Assembly (NCBI RefSeq): GCF_008086175.1
Contig: NZ_VSKM01000002.1
Coordinates: 1 to 64,000 of the forward strand
DNA from: Bizionia saleffrena
GTDB taxonomy: Bacteria; Bacteroidota; Bacteroidia; Flavobacteriales; Flavobacteriaceae
Length of the DNA: 64,000 nucleotides
Direction: 5' to 3'
This document shows positions 17,650 through 27,348 of this stretch, piece by piece. The translations under genes were made by a program, and so were the position numbers. Positions within the stretch are counted from its first letter, which is position 1. The number at the start of each line of letters is the position of its first letter. The notes under the pieces are model-generated. The model saw nothing but the letters and a program-made list of their open reading frames with translations. It was not told the origin of the DNA and made no database searches.

Positions 17650-17681
17650 TTTGTCACCACCGTTTAATAAACCTATATTTG
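17650..17681 (+). promoter_or_regulatory. Strong Bacteroidetes-type promoter for the miaB operon
   Basis: TTTG at 17650-17653 and TATATTTGC at 17674-17682 are separated by 20 bases, matching the TTTG/TAnnTTTGC consensus exactly. Transcription would start about 30 bases before the miaB ATG at 17719. Confidence 0.7.
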
Positions 17682-17718
17682 CAAACAGGTTGAATTTGAG
17701 TATTTTTAATACATACTT

Positions 17719-19164
17719 ATGGAAAAAATAATAGACGAAACAAAACAAGGAGAAACTCTTGTTTTACAAGATAAAGAACAAAACACTAAAAAACTTTTTA
17801 TTGAAAGCTATGGCTGCGCTATGAATTTTAGCGATAGCGAGATTGTGGCTTCAATATTAACTAAAGAAGGTTACAACACGACGCAAAACCTTGAAGAAGC
17901 CGATTTAGTTTTAGTAAACACCTGCTCGATTAGAAACAAAGCCGAGCAAACCGTTAGAAAACGTTTAGAAAAGTATAATGCTGTAAAACGTATTAACCCA
18001 AAAATGAAAGTGGGTGTTTTAGGCTGTATGGCCGAGCGTTTAAAAAGCAAATTTTTAGAAGAAGAGAAAATTGTAGACCTTGTTGTTGGCCCCGATGCTT
18101 ACAAAGATTTACCAAATTTACTTGCCGAGGTTGAAGAGGGCCGCGATGCCATCAATGTTGTACTATCTAAGGATGAAACTTACGGCGATATTTCGCCTGT
18201 GCGTTTAAATACAAACGGCGTCAGTGCCTTAGTATCTATTACTCGCGGTTGCGATAATATGTGTACCTTTTGTGTGGTACCATTTACAAGGGGTAGAGAA
18301 CGTAGTAGAGCACCACAAAGTATTATTGAAGAAGTCAATGATTTATGGAATAAAGGCTACAAAGAAATTACTCTTCTAGGCCAAAACGTAGATAGCTACC
18401 TCTGGTATGGTGGCGGTTTAAAAAAAGATTTCGTTAAAGCTACAGATATGCAAAAAGCAACGGCCGTAGATTTCTCTAAGTTATTGTCTATCTGTGCGGA
18501 AACGCAGCCTACAATGCGTATTCGCTTTTCGACGTCTAACCCGCAAGATATGTCGCTAGATGTTATTAAAACAATGGCAAAATATGACAATGTTTGTAAC
18601 CACATTCACTTACCCGTACAGAGCGGGAGCGATCGTATTCTAAAAGAAATGAATCGCTTACACACTAGAGAAGAGTATTTTACTTTAATAGATAATATTA
18701 GATCTATTATTCCAGATTGCGCCATCTCTCAAGATATGATTGCTGGTTTTCCAACGGAAACTGAGAAAGATCATCAAGATACCCTGTCCTTATTAGACTA
18801 TGTAAAATATAATTTTGGTTATATGTATACGTATTCAGAAAGACCGGGAACACTAGCCGAACGTAAATTGGAAGACGATGTGCCGGAAGCTACAAAAAGC
18901 AGACGATTAAGTGAGATTATAGAACTTCAGCTTAAACACAGCGAATTTAGAACGCGCGAAAACTTAGGAAAAACGGTTGAAGTTTTAATAGAACGCGAAT
19001 CTAAAAAATCGAAAGACCATTGGTCGGGTCGTACCGAAAAAAATATCGTGGCTGTTTTTCCGAAAGGAACCTACAATGTTGGCGATTTCGTAAACGTAAC
19101 TATAACAGATTGTACCAAAGCAACACTAAAAGGTGACGCTATTGGACGTTCTAAAAAACAATAA
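17719..19164 (+). CDS. miaB: tRNA-2-methylthio-N6-dimethylallyladenosine synthase
   Basis: A 481-residue radical SAM methylthiotransferase that adds a methylthio group to i6A37 of tRNAs reading UNN codons. The N-terminal UPF0004 domain carries the three cysteines of the second cluster (YGCAMN, NTCSIRNKAE, LGCMAERL). The radical SAM motif is RGCDNMCTFCVVPFTRGRERSR. The C-terminus is a TRAM domain (about 400-475). A leader of about 25 residues precedes the core. It heads a plus-strand run with a close downstream gap of three bases to a lipoprotein gene. Confidence 0.97.
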   Translation: MEKIIDETKQGETLVLQDKEQNTKKLFIESYGCAMNFSDSEIVASILTKEGYNTTQNLEEADLVLVNTCSIRNKAEQTVRKRLEKYNAVKRINPKMKVGVLGCMAERLKSKFLEEEKIVDLVVGPDAYKDLPNLLAEVEEGRDAINVVLSKDETYGDISPVRLNTNGVSALVSITRGCDNMCTFCVVPFTRGRERSRAPQSIIEEVNDLWNKGYKEITLLGQNVDSYLWYGGGLKKDFVKATDMQKATAVDFSKLLSICAETQPTMRIRFSTSNPQDMSLDVIKTMAKYDNVCNHIHLPVQSGSDRILKEMNRLHTREEYFTLIDNIRSIIPDCAISQDMIAGFPTETEKDHQDTLSLLDYVKYNFGYMYTYSERPGTLAERKLEDDVPEATKSRRLSEIIELQLKHSEFRTRENLGKTVEVLIERESKKSKDHWSGRTEKNIVAVFPKGTYNVGDFVNVTITDCTKATLKGDAIGRSKKQ

Positions 19165-19167
19165 ACT

Positions 19168-20091
19168 ATGAAAAAAATTCTATTCCTTTTAAGCTTTTCT
19201 ATTGCCTTTACAAGTTGCAACAACGAGCCCTTAGATCCTGATTTTGCAATTGGTACCGAAGACCCAACAATTCCGGTAGACCCTGGTACGGGAAGCGACG
19301 ATTTAACGTTGGCAACCTATTCGTATAATGTCGCTGCACAGGTGCCATTATTCGGCACCATTAATACGGACTCCAACTTTACATTTACCAACGGAAAAGC
19401 GTCAGGAATTACTACCGTGACAACATTTTTTGGAGTGACATCTACCACGCAAACCACTATTATTACAAATGCTTTGGGAAATGTTACCGCGTTGCAATCG
19501 TATGAAGGTTCAACCTTAACTAACGAAACCATTATAACTTACGACGGGCAAAACATCTCTCAAATAGTGTATAATTTTATTGAAGATGATGCCGACGATT
19601 ACACCTATACTTTTACTTACAATGGAAACATTGTAACCAGAACAGATGCTGATAACGGATTAACGACAACGTTTGAATTTGACGGTAACACGAACTTGAT
19701 TAGAAAGGAAACGTTTGAAGATAGTTTAAGTATTCAAGCAGAAACACTAACCTATACCACTGGTGGTAATTGCGCTGAGTCTATTATGACTGGAGAAACA
19801 AACACCACGTCTACTTACGCTTACGACACAGCAACCAACCCTTTAAAACAAGGGTTTATTAATCAATATATGCTTAGCTTTTTAAACGACGATTACGACG
19901 CGCAAGCCGGGAGTATTGTCGCACAATTTCATGGCGCGAATAATTGGATTGCAACGACAACAGCAGAAGGGACTTTCGAGTTTACAATAAACTACATAGC
20001 AACAGATAGAATTTCAACTAAAAACAGTTTTTACGATTTAGGCGAAGACACCACAGTAACCCAATCTGAGGTTTTTAATTACATTAATTAG
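19168..20091 (+). CDS. Hypothetical lipoprotein
   Basis: A 307-residue protein with lipobox FTSC (Cys18) after a hydrophobic signal. The mature part is Thr- and Asn-rich and beta-like, with repeated YTYTFTYNGN and FEFDGNTNLI segments that recall RHS/YD-type beta strands in simple lipoproteins. No domain is recognised. It starts three bases after miaB and ends 18 bases before the sigma-54 regulator, so it is part of the same run. Function unknown. Confidence 0.8.
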   Translation: MKKILFLLSFSIAFTSCNNEPLDPDFAIGTEDPTIPVDPGTGSDDLTLATYSYNVAAQVPLFGTINTDSNFTFTNGKASGITTVTTFFGVTSTTQTTIITNALGNVTALQSYEGSTLTNETIITYDGQNISQIVYNFIEDDADDYTYTFTYNGNIVTRTDADNGLTTTFEFDGNTNLIRKETFEDSLSIQAETLTYTTGGNCAESIMTGETNTTSTYAYDTATNPLKQGFINQYMLSFLNDDYDAQAGSIVAQFHGANNWIATTTAEGTFEFTINYIATDRISTKNSFYDLGEDTTVTQSEVFNYIN

Positions 20092-20109
20092 TATTATTTT
20101 TATTTAATT

Positions 20110-21375
20110 ATGGAATCTATACAAGCAACAAAACAACGTTTTGGTATTATTGGTAACAGTCCTGTTTTAAACCGAGCTATAGAAAAAGCGATACAGGTAG
20201 CGCCAACAGACATTTCGGTTTTAGTAACTGGAGAAAGTGGTGTAGGAAAAGAAAGCATTCCTAAAATAATCCATTCTTTATCTCACCGTAAACACGGTAA
20301 ATATATTGCCGTAAACTGTGGTGCAATTCCTGAAGGCACCATAGATAGTGAGCTCTTTGGTCACGAAAAAGGCGCTTTTACGGGCGCTTCTCAAGCACGA
20401 TCTGGTTATTTTGAAGTTGCCGATGGTGGAACTATTTTTCTAGATGAAGTTGGAGAATTACCATTAACAACACAAGTACGATTATTACGTGTACTAGAAA
20501 ATGGCGAATTTATAAAAGTAGGCTCTAGTAAGGTTCAACAAACTAATGTCCGTATTGTAGCTGCTACAAATGTGCAAATGTTTGAAGCCATAAAGAATGG
20601 AAAATTTAGAGAAGACCTTTATTATAGGTTAAGTACTATCGATATTCACTTGCCACCACTTCGCGATAGGCAAGAAGATATTCATTTATTGTTTAGAAAA
20701 TTTGCCAGCGATTTTGCCTTAAAATATAAAATGCCCACCATTAAGCTAACTGACGAAGCGGTCACTATATTGCTTAAATTTAGATGGAGTGGAAATATTA
20801 GACAGTTGCGAAATATTGCCGAGCAAATTTCTGTCTTAGAGCAAAAAAGACTTATTACTGCCGAGTCTTTGCGATCCTATTTACCAAGCGCGACCGCGAA
20901 TCTACCAGCCGTTGTAAAAAACACAAAATCTGAAAGCGATTTTAGTAGTGAACGCGAAATTCTCTACAAAGTTTTATTTGATATGAAAGCCGATTTAAAT
21001 GATTTAAAAAAGCTAACTATGGAACTTATGAAGTCTGGAAACAACAAAGATGTTCAGAAAACAAATGAAGGACTTATAGATAAAATTTATGGTACGGAAG
21101 AGGAAGATACAGAAGATTACGAAGACGCTTTAGAAGATTTACAAATTCTGGCAATTCCGCAAAAACAAAAAGAAGACGATCAAGAAATTACTCCCGATAA
21201 ATATCATTTTGCTGAAGAAATAGAGGAAGAAGAGACACTTTCGCTACACGATAAAGAATTAGAATTAATTAAAAAATCGTTAGAACGCCATCATGGAAAA
21301 CGTAAACTCGCAGCAGACGAACTCGGCATTAGCGAACGCACCTTATATCGTAAAATAAAACAATTCGATTTATAA
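20110..21375 (+). CDS. Sigma-54-dependent transcriptional activator (AAA+)
   Basis: A 421-residue enhancer-binding protein that remodels sigma-54 RNA polymerase. It starts directly with the AAA+ domain: GESGVGKE (Walker A, about 40-47), GAFTGA (sigma-54 contact loop), FLDEVGELP (Walker B), and RLSTIDIHLPPLRDRQEDI. There is no receiver, GAF or PAS domain in front. A variable acidic stretch follows (about 270-375), then a Fis-type helix-turn-helix (HGKRKLAADELGISERTLYRKIKQ). Its neighbours include lptE and secG, a conserved arrangement in this family. Targets are not visible in the window. Confidence 0.95.
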   Translation: MESIQATKQRFGIIGNSPVLNRAIEKAIQVAPTDISVLVTGESGVGKESIPKIIHSLSHRKHGKYIAVNCGAIPEGTIDSELFGHEKGAFTGASQARSGYFEVADGGTIFLDEVGELPLTTQVRLLRVLENGEFIKVGSSKVQQTNVRIVAATNVQMFEAIKNGKFREDLYYRLSTIDIHLPPLRDRQEDIHLLFRKFASDFALKYKMPTIKLTDEAVTILLKFRWSGNIRQLRNIAEQISVLEQKRLITAESLRSYLPSATANLPAVVKNTKSESDFSSEREILYKVLFDMKADLNDLKKLTMELMKSGNNKDVQKTNEGLIDKIYGTEEEDTEDYEDALEDLQILAIPQKQKEDDQEITPDKYHFAEEIEEEETLSLHDKELELIKKSLERHHGKRKLAADELGISERTLYRKIKQFDL

Positions 21376-21428
21376 TTCGTTATTATATTTTAACTTACAC
21401 CGCATTAATAATTAGGTTTTAAATTGTT

Positions 21429-21932
21429 ATGAAACACGTAAAACATTTTCTTATTTTAACAGTAACTATAACGGTTTTAAGTTGTGGCGCTTACTCCTTT
21501 ACAGGTGCCGATACTGGCGATGCTGAAACCTACCAAGTTAATTATTTTCAGAATAATGCCGTATTAATAGAACCTGGTTTAGATAGAGATTTCACTAATA
21601 CTTTAGCAGATTTAATTCAAAATCAAACCAACTTAAGCCTAGTATCGTCAAATGGTGATTTAGTTTACGAAGGTGAAATTACCGAATATCGCATATCGCC
21701 AACGACGGCAACCGCCAATAATACCGCCGCACAAAACCGATTAACAATTAGTGTAAATGTGCGTTTTTACAATAAAAATAAAGAAGATGACTATTTTGAA
21801 AGAGCATTCTCCTTTTATAAAGACTATGAGGGTAGCGCTCAGTTAGTAGGTAGCACAAAAACAACCGCTTTCGAAGAAATATTTGAACGTATAACACAAG
21901 ACATTTTTAATGCATCTTTAGCGAACTGGTAA
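21429..21932 (+). CDS. lptE: LptE family LPS-assembly lipoprotein
   Basis: A 167-residue lipoprotein with lipobox VLSC (Cys19) followed by GAYSFTG, the start typical for LptE of Bacteroidota. It plugs the LptD barrel and helps deliver lipopolysaccharide to the outer surface. The mature part carries a beta-alpha fold including VNYFQNNAVLIEPGL, GDLVYEGEITEYRISP and LTISVNVRFYN. The next gene begins five bases after its stop. Confidence 0.88.
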   Translation: MKHVKHFLILTVTITVLSCGAYSFTGADTGDAETYQVNYFQNNAVLIEPGLDRDFTNTLADLIQNQTNLSLVSSNGDLVYEGEITEYRISPTTATANNTAAQNRLTISVNVRFYNKNKEDDYFERAFSFYKDYEGSAQLVGSTKTTAFEEIFERITQDIFNASLANW

Positions 21933-21937
21933 GTAAA

Positions 21938-22993
21938 ATGAACACATCTGAGTTTACATATTTATTACAACACCCCACGCAGGTTAACGCCTCACAAACC
22001 GAAGCGTTAAAGACTATTATTAATACGTTTCCATATTTTCAATCGGCGCGTGCTTTATATTTAAAAGGGCTTAAAAACGTTGAAAGCTTTAAATACAATC
22101 ATGTTTTAAAAGCAACCGCCGCCTATACTACCGACCGTAGTATCCTGTTCGATTTTATCACCTCTGAAACATTTGAGCAAAACAAAACATCAGAATTTAT
22201 AAAACACCATAAGCTAGATAGTAGCGATCTATTTGTTACTACCGACGCCGCCGCCGCTGCTAAAGCTATAAGTGCTAAAGGATTTTCAGAAGGCGACTTT
22301 CAGCAAGAAATCACCAATACCACAAATACGCTAGACGCTAATTTCTTTCAACCCAAAACGGCCGATAATGAAAAAGGAGACACCGAAAAGCCTAAAATAA
22401 TAGAAAGCGAGAGCAACGATACGACGCGCAACGATACACCTCGAGAAGAAGGCGGTGATGCAGTAATTAGAAAAACTTCAGTTACCGAAGAAACAGCTAC
22501 TACTGTTACCGAAAACGTTTTAAACATTGGGCAACCTCTTCAGTTTAATAAAAACGAAACACATTCCTTTAACGAGTGGCTAAGCCTATCTAAATTCAAA
22601 CCAATTGAAAGAGAAATTACTAAAAAAACTATAGAAAACAGGCCTAAAAAGGCTAAAAAAACACCGCTATTTTTAAATAAAAATGCAGAAACTTCGGACG
22701 CGCTAGACAAGGCCAAGAAATTTGATTTAATCGAGCAATTTATCGCCAAAAAACCTAAGCTAAAAGCGCCAACTGCGGGGAGCTCTCACCAGAATATAGC
22801 CCAAGCACAAATGATCCAGCCAGAAGCATTAATGACGGAAACTTTGGCAAGAATTTATGTCGAACAAGGCAATTTTAAAAAAGCAATTCAATCTTATAAT
22901 ATTTTAATTTTGAAATATCCAGAAAAAAGTGGTTTCTTTGCAGACCAAATTAAGGCAATAAAACAATTACAAGAACAAAATAATAAACAATAA
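21938..22993 (+). CDS. Conserved Bacteroidota hypothetical protein with C-terminal TPR
   Basis: A 351-residue protein without signal peptide. The N-terminal part (to about 95) is helical (FPYFQSARALYLKGLKN), the centre is low-complexity and rich in Glu, Thr and Asn, and the C-terminus (about 285-345) has a TPR-like pair (LARIYVEQGNFKKAIQSYNILILKYP). It lies between lptE and secG; its stop overlaps the secG start (TAATG). The position suggests translational coupling with secG, but no role is known. Confidence 0.8.
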   Translation: MNTSEFTYLLQHPTQVNASQTEALKTIINTFPYFQSARALYLKGLKNVESFKYNHVLKATAAYTTDRSILFDFITSETFEQNKTSEFIKHHKLDSSDLFVTTDAAAAAKAISAKGFSEGDFQQEITNTTNTLDANFFQPKTADNEKGDTEKPKIIESESNDTTRNDTPREEGGDAVIRKTSVTEETATTVTENVLNIGQPLQFNKNETHSFNEWLSLSKFKPIEREITKKTIENRPKKAKKTPLFLNKNAETSDALDKAKKFDLIEQFIAKKPKLKAPTAGSSHQNIAQAQMIQPEALMTETLARIYVEQGNFKKAIQSYNILILKYPEKSGFFADQIKAIKQLQEQNNKQ

Positions 22994-23361
22994 TGGGAGT
23001 ATTTACAATTTTCTTAATACTTATAGTCTTAGTAGCTTTTCTACTAGTCGTAGTAATAATGGTACAAAATCCTAAAGGAGGAGGGTTGTCTTCTTCGTTT
23101 GGAGGAGGTGGAACACAGCAATTAGGTGGTGTTAAAAAGACAACCGATTTCTTAGATAAAAGTACTTGGACCCTTGCAACCATCTTAATCGTATTAATTT
23201 TATTATCTAACGTGGCAATTAATCGCGGTGGTACAACTACAGAATCTAGAGCTTTAGATACTTCTGAAGTTATTGAAACTGTACCAATGACACCAATTAA
23301 CGATACTGCAACTCCAGCAACTACCGAAGAAACATCAACAACGACAGAAGATTCAGAATAG
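22993..23361 (+). CDS. secG: Preprotein translocase subunit SecG
   Basis: A 122-residue membrane protein with two helices (about 4-22 and 55-75) and the conserved loop VQNPKGGGLSSSFGGGG followed by TTDFLDKSTW. SecG assists SecYE in protein export. The tail after residue 80 is Thr/Glu-rich and variable. It is the last gene of the miaB-led run and is followed by a strong terminator. Confidence 0.95.
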   Translation: MGVFTIFLILIVLVAFLLVVVIMVQNPKGGGLSSSFGGGGTQQLGGVKKTTDFLDKSTWTLATILIVLILLSNVAINRGGTTTESRALDTSEVIETVPMTPINDTATPATTEETSTTTEDSE

Positions 23362-23386
23362 AACACTTCTCTCTCTATACTATTAC

Positions 23387-23418
23387 AAAATGCCAACTTC
23401 TTTAAGTTGGCATTTTTT
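23387..23418 (+). terminator. Rho-independent terminator after secG
   Basis: Perfect 13-bp arms 23387-23399 and 23404-23416 around loop CTTT, ending in a T-run. It separates the secG run from groES-groEL. Confidence 0.88.
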
Positions 23419-23510
23419 GTTTCTGAAAGTTTGTCAGTTACCTTCTATTGGCACATTTTTCGCTTGATTAGTTATACACAAATTTAATCTAATTAATAAA
23501 AAATATAACA

Positions 23511-23789
23511 ATGAGTAAAATAAACATCAAGCCGCTTGCAGACCGCGTTTTAATAAAACCCTTACCTGCAGAGACTAAAACAGCTTCCGGATTATTTATT
23601 CCAGACAGTGCTCAAGAAAAACAACACGAAGGAACCGTTATAGCTGTAGGAAATGGCAAAAAAGATGAACCTTTAACAGTTAAAGTTGGAGACACCGTGC
23701 TCTACGGAAAATATTCTGGCTCTGAACTTAAATTAGAAGGTAGCGAATACCTTATAATGAGAGAAGAAGATATTATGGCAATAATCTAA
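23511..23789 (+). CDS. groES: Co-chaperonin GroES
   Basis: A 92-residue Hsp10 with the standard sequence: [25 protein letters not shown] (mobile loop 15-30), [44 protein letters not shown]. It caps the GroEL cage. It lies 108 bases before groEL in the usual pair. No CIRCE operator is visible upstream. Confidence 0.98.
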   Translation: MSKINIKPLADRVLIKPLPAETKTASGLFIPDSAQEKQHEGTVIAVGNGKKDEPLTVKVGDTVLYGKYSGSELKLEGSEYLIMREEDIMAII

Positions 23790-23840
23790 ACCCGATTGTT
23801 CCTAAACACACAATAAATTACTAATATTTTAAATATGATT

Positions 23841-23872
23841 AGCCGCATTCTAGTATACGGCATGCGCTTTTT
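23841..23872 (+). terminator. Weak hairpin with T-run between groES and groEL
   Basis: CGCAT at 23844-23848 pairs with ATGCG at 23862-23866, and an alternative inner GCCG/CGGC pair exists; the stem is followed by CTTTTT. It could cause partial termination or RNA processing that sets the GroES:GroEL ratio. Low strength makes this uncertain. Confidence 0.3.
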
Positions 23873-23885
23873 ATATGAATTATAA

Positions 23886-25535
<1,650 letters not shown>

Positions 25536-25556
25536 TATCAAAACCTGTAGAACTAC

Positions 25557-25592
25557 AAAAAACGCTTCAATAGTTATTGAAGCGTTTTTTTT
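25557..25592 (+). terminator. Rho-independent terminator after groEL
   Basis: Stem AAAAAACGCTTCAA (25557-25570) pairs with 25577-25590 and is followed by T-rich sequence. Bidirectional in form. Confidence 0.85.
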
Positions 25593-25695
25593 ATGCCATT
25601 ATGTAATCTATTTTAGGTTTGTAAATGCACTCGGTTATTTCAACAAAAATGAGTTCTAAAAGTAACTCTCGATTACGTCTGTAGTATTTTAACTT

Positions 25696-26121
25696 CTACA
25701 TCTTTTTTTTATAATAATAAAATGCTGGTAATAGCAACAATAACAGCAGTGGCTGTATTAAAAAACGACGGATATTAAAAAACACATAATAATCTTCTTG
25801 TCTTGGATCAATTACAAAGTATAAGAACAATGAAATCAGTAGTACATAGGAGGCCATAAGAATGAGTACAGAAAACTTAACGATACTTTTATCCTTAAAA
25901 AACACATATAGAATCGTTAGCGATATAACGGCGTTCATTACGTATCGTAACGTTGCAAAAGCTGTTAGTTTAAATATTTCGCGTCGCGGAGAATCAATGT
26001 ATAAATAATTATTATCAAAAAAGGCGAGATACGGATCGTAAAATAATTCGTTTTCAAAGAAGCGTATAAGCGCCAATAATGAAAAAAGTATAAAGAGTAA
26101 AATGTATCTTTTATAATTCAT
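25696..26121 (-). CDS. Exosortase F-associated membrane protein
   Basis: A 141-residue protein with about four membrane helices and the segment FDNNYLYIDSPRREIFKLTAFATLRYVMNA, which I recognise from the small protein always found beside exosortase XrtF in Flavobacteriia. It starts inside the end of the xrtF gene (11-base overlap), implying translational coupling. Its role with the exosortase is unknown. Confidence 0.75.
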   Translation of the reverse strand: MNYKRYILLFILFSLLALIRFFENELFYDPYLAFFDNNYLYIDSPRREIFKLTAFATLRYVMNAVISLTILYVFFKDKSIVKFSVLILMASYVLLISLFLYFVIDPRQEDYYVFFNIRRFLIQPLLLLLLLPAFYYYKKKM

Positions 26122-26692
26122 CAGATGTTTTTTGATAGTCTTCTTTATTACGTTTTCTTATATTCGAAAAGCGATTTACCCAAAGCATCCATAATAAAAA
26201 GACAATGCCATAAATAAGAGCTGGAAAAACAACGCTATGTAAAAAATCACTATGTTCTGGATAGCGGTATAAACCAATAGATAAAATAACGATGCGTACT
26301 AAATTAACCAAATACACAACTAAAGCACCAACGAACAAATATGTTATAGTGGTTTTAACTGTTCCTGAAAAGGCAACCACAAACGACACAAACAAGATAA
26401 TAACACTCACCGAATTACAACCTTCAATAATACGTGCTACGTACTGATCGTTAATAACAAGTTGTATGGACGCTTCATTAGGATGCGGCAAAGCGACTGT
26501 GTTATACCCTAAACCATTTAGCAACCCCTTGATTTGCTCTGCCACTTGATAGGTTAAATAATCTGGATAATAGGGTGAACCTTCAGAGAAATCTAAATAC
26601 AATTTGTAAGAAAAAGACAGAACGAAATACACCATCAAAAATGTAAGGATAAATTGTAATACATACTTATATTTTAGCAGAAGTGCTTTCAC
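26111..26692 (-). CDS. xrtF: Exosortase family protein XrtF
   Basis: A 193-residue membrane protein with about five helices. The exosortase catalytic triad is visible: Cys in IIEGCNSVSV (about 96), Arg in YLVNLVRIVIL (about 133) and His in SDFLHSVVFP (about 151). Exosortases are thought to cut and transfer proteins with C-terminal sorting signals, by analogy with archaeosortases. The short length and neighbour identify the XrtF type. Its substrates are not apparent in this window; the T9SS cargo here carries a different C-terminal domain. Confidence 0.85.
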   Translation of the reverse strand: MKALLLKYKYVLQFILTFLMVYFVLSFSYKLYLDFSEGSPYYPDYLTYQVAEQIKGLLNGLGYNTVALPHPNEASIQLVINDQYVARIIEGCNSVSVIILFVSFVVAFSGTVKTTITYLFVGALVVYLVNLVRIVILSIGLYRYPEHSDFLHSVVFPALIYGIVFLLWMLWVNRFSNIRKRNKEDYQKTSDEL

Positions 26693-26784
26693 TTAAATTA
26701 TTAAAAACAGATTATTATTTATGTGTTTTGAAAGGTTGAAATTAAGCCTTTTTAAATACTTTTACCAAAATTTTTATACTTATC

Positions 26785-27243
26785 ATGTTCAGCACCTTAA
26801 AACCACAAGTAGACACTATTATTTCTCAGCAAAAGACGGCTTTAAATGACAAATTATTAGCCATTTGCCAACTTCTAGAAACGACTATCCCACATTATAA
26901 TTGGGTTGGTTTTTATTTTAAAAACGGAGACAAAAACGAATTAAAACTAGGCCCATACGTTGGGGAGCCGACAGACCACGACATTATTCCTTTCGGAAAA
27001 GGTATTTGCGGACAAGTCGCTATAAGTAATAAAAATTTTGTTGTGGCCGATGTTGCCGCTCAAGATAATTATATTGCCTGTAGTATTACTGTAAAGGCCG
27101 AAATTGTCATTCCTATTTTTGTAAATGGCGAAAATATGGGACAAATTGATATCGATTCGAACACGCCAGACCCTTTTACCGAAGCCGATGAGCGCTTTTT
27201 AGAGTTTGTTTGCGCTAAAGTATCTGCGTTATTAGAAGCCTAA
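26785..27243 (+). CDS. GAF-domain protein of the free methionine-R-sulfoxide reductase family
   Basis: A 152-residue single GAF domain with the family layout HYNWVGFYF, LGPYVGEPTDHDIIPFGKGICGQVA, DVAAQDNYIACSITVKAEIVIPI and GQIDIDSNTPDPFTEADERFLE. Enzymes of this family use three cysteines to reduce free methionine-R-sulfoxide. Here Cys75 (GKGIC) and Cys99 (YIAC) are present, but the first cysteine, expected about ten residues before Cys75, is absent. The gene stands divergent from xrtF. Activity is probable but should not be assumed. Confidence 0.8.
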   Translation: MFSTLKPQVDTIISQQKTALNDKLLAICQLLETTIPHYNWVGFYFKNGDKNELKLGPYVGEPTDHDIIPFGKGICGQVAISNKNFVVADVAAQDNYIACSITVKAEIVIPIFVNGENMGQIDIDSNTPDPFTEADERFLEFVCAKVSALLEA

Positions 27244-27318
27244 TCGCGCTTGTTAATAACTACAGTATTTAGTTCAAAAACACTTTTTATTTTTATTTCA
27301 ATTAAAGCGCGAATTCAT

Positions 27319-27326
27319 TACATTTG
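27319..27326 (+). promoter_or_regulatory. Candidate -7 box for purH
   Basis: TACATTTG at 27319-27326 matches TAnnTTTG and lies 22 bases before the purH ATG. The -33 element is not clear, so only the -7 box is called. Confidence 0.4.
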
Positions 27327-27348
27327 ACCGCTTATTAACACAACTATA

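Noticed and set aside
23425-23510. CIRCE/HrcA operator before groES
   Set aside because: No TTAGCACTC-N9-GAGTGCTAA-like inverted repeat is present, and a clear TAnnTTTG promoter could not be placed either.
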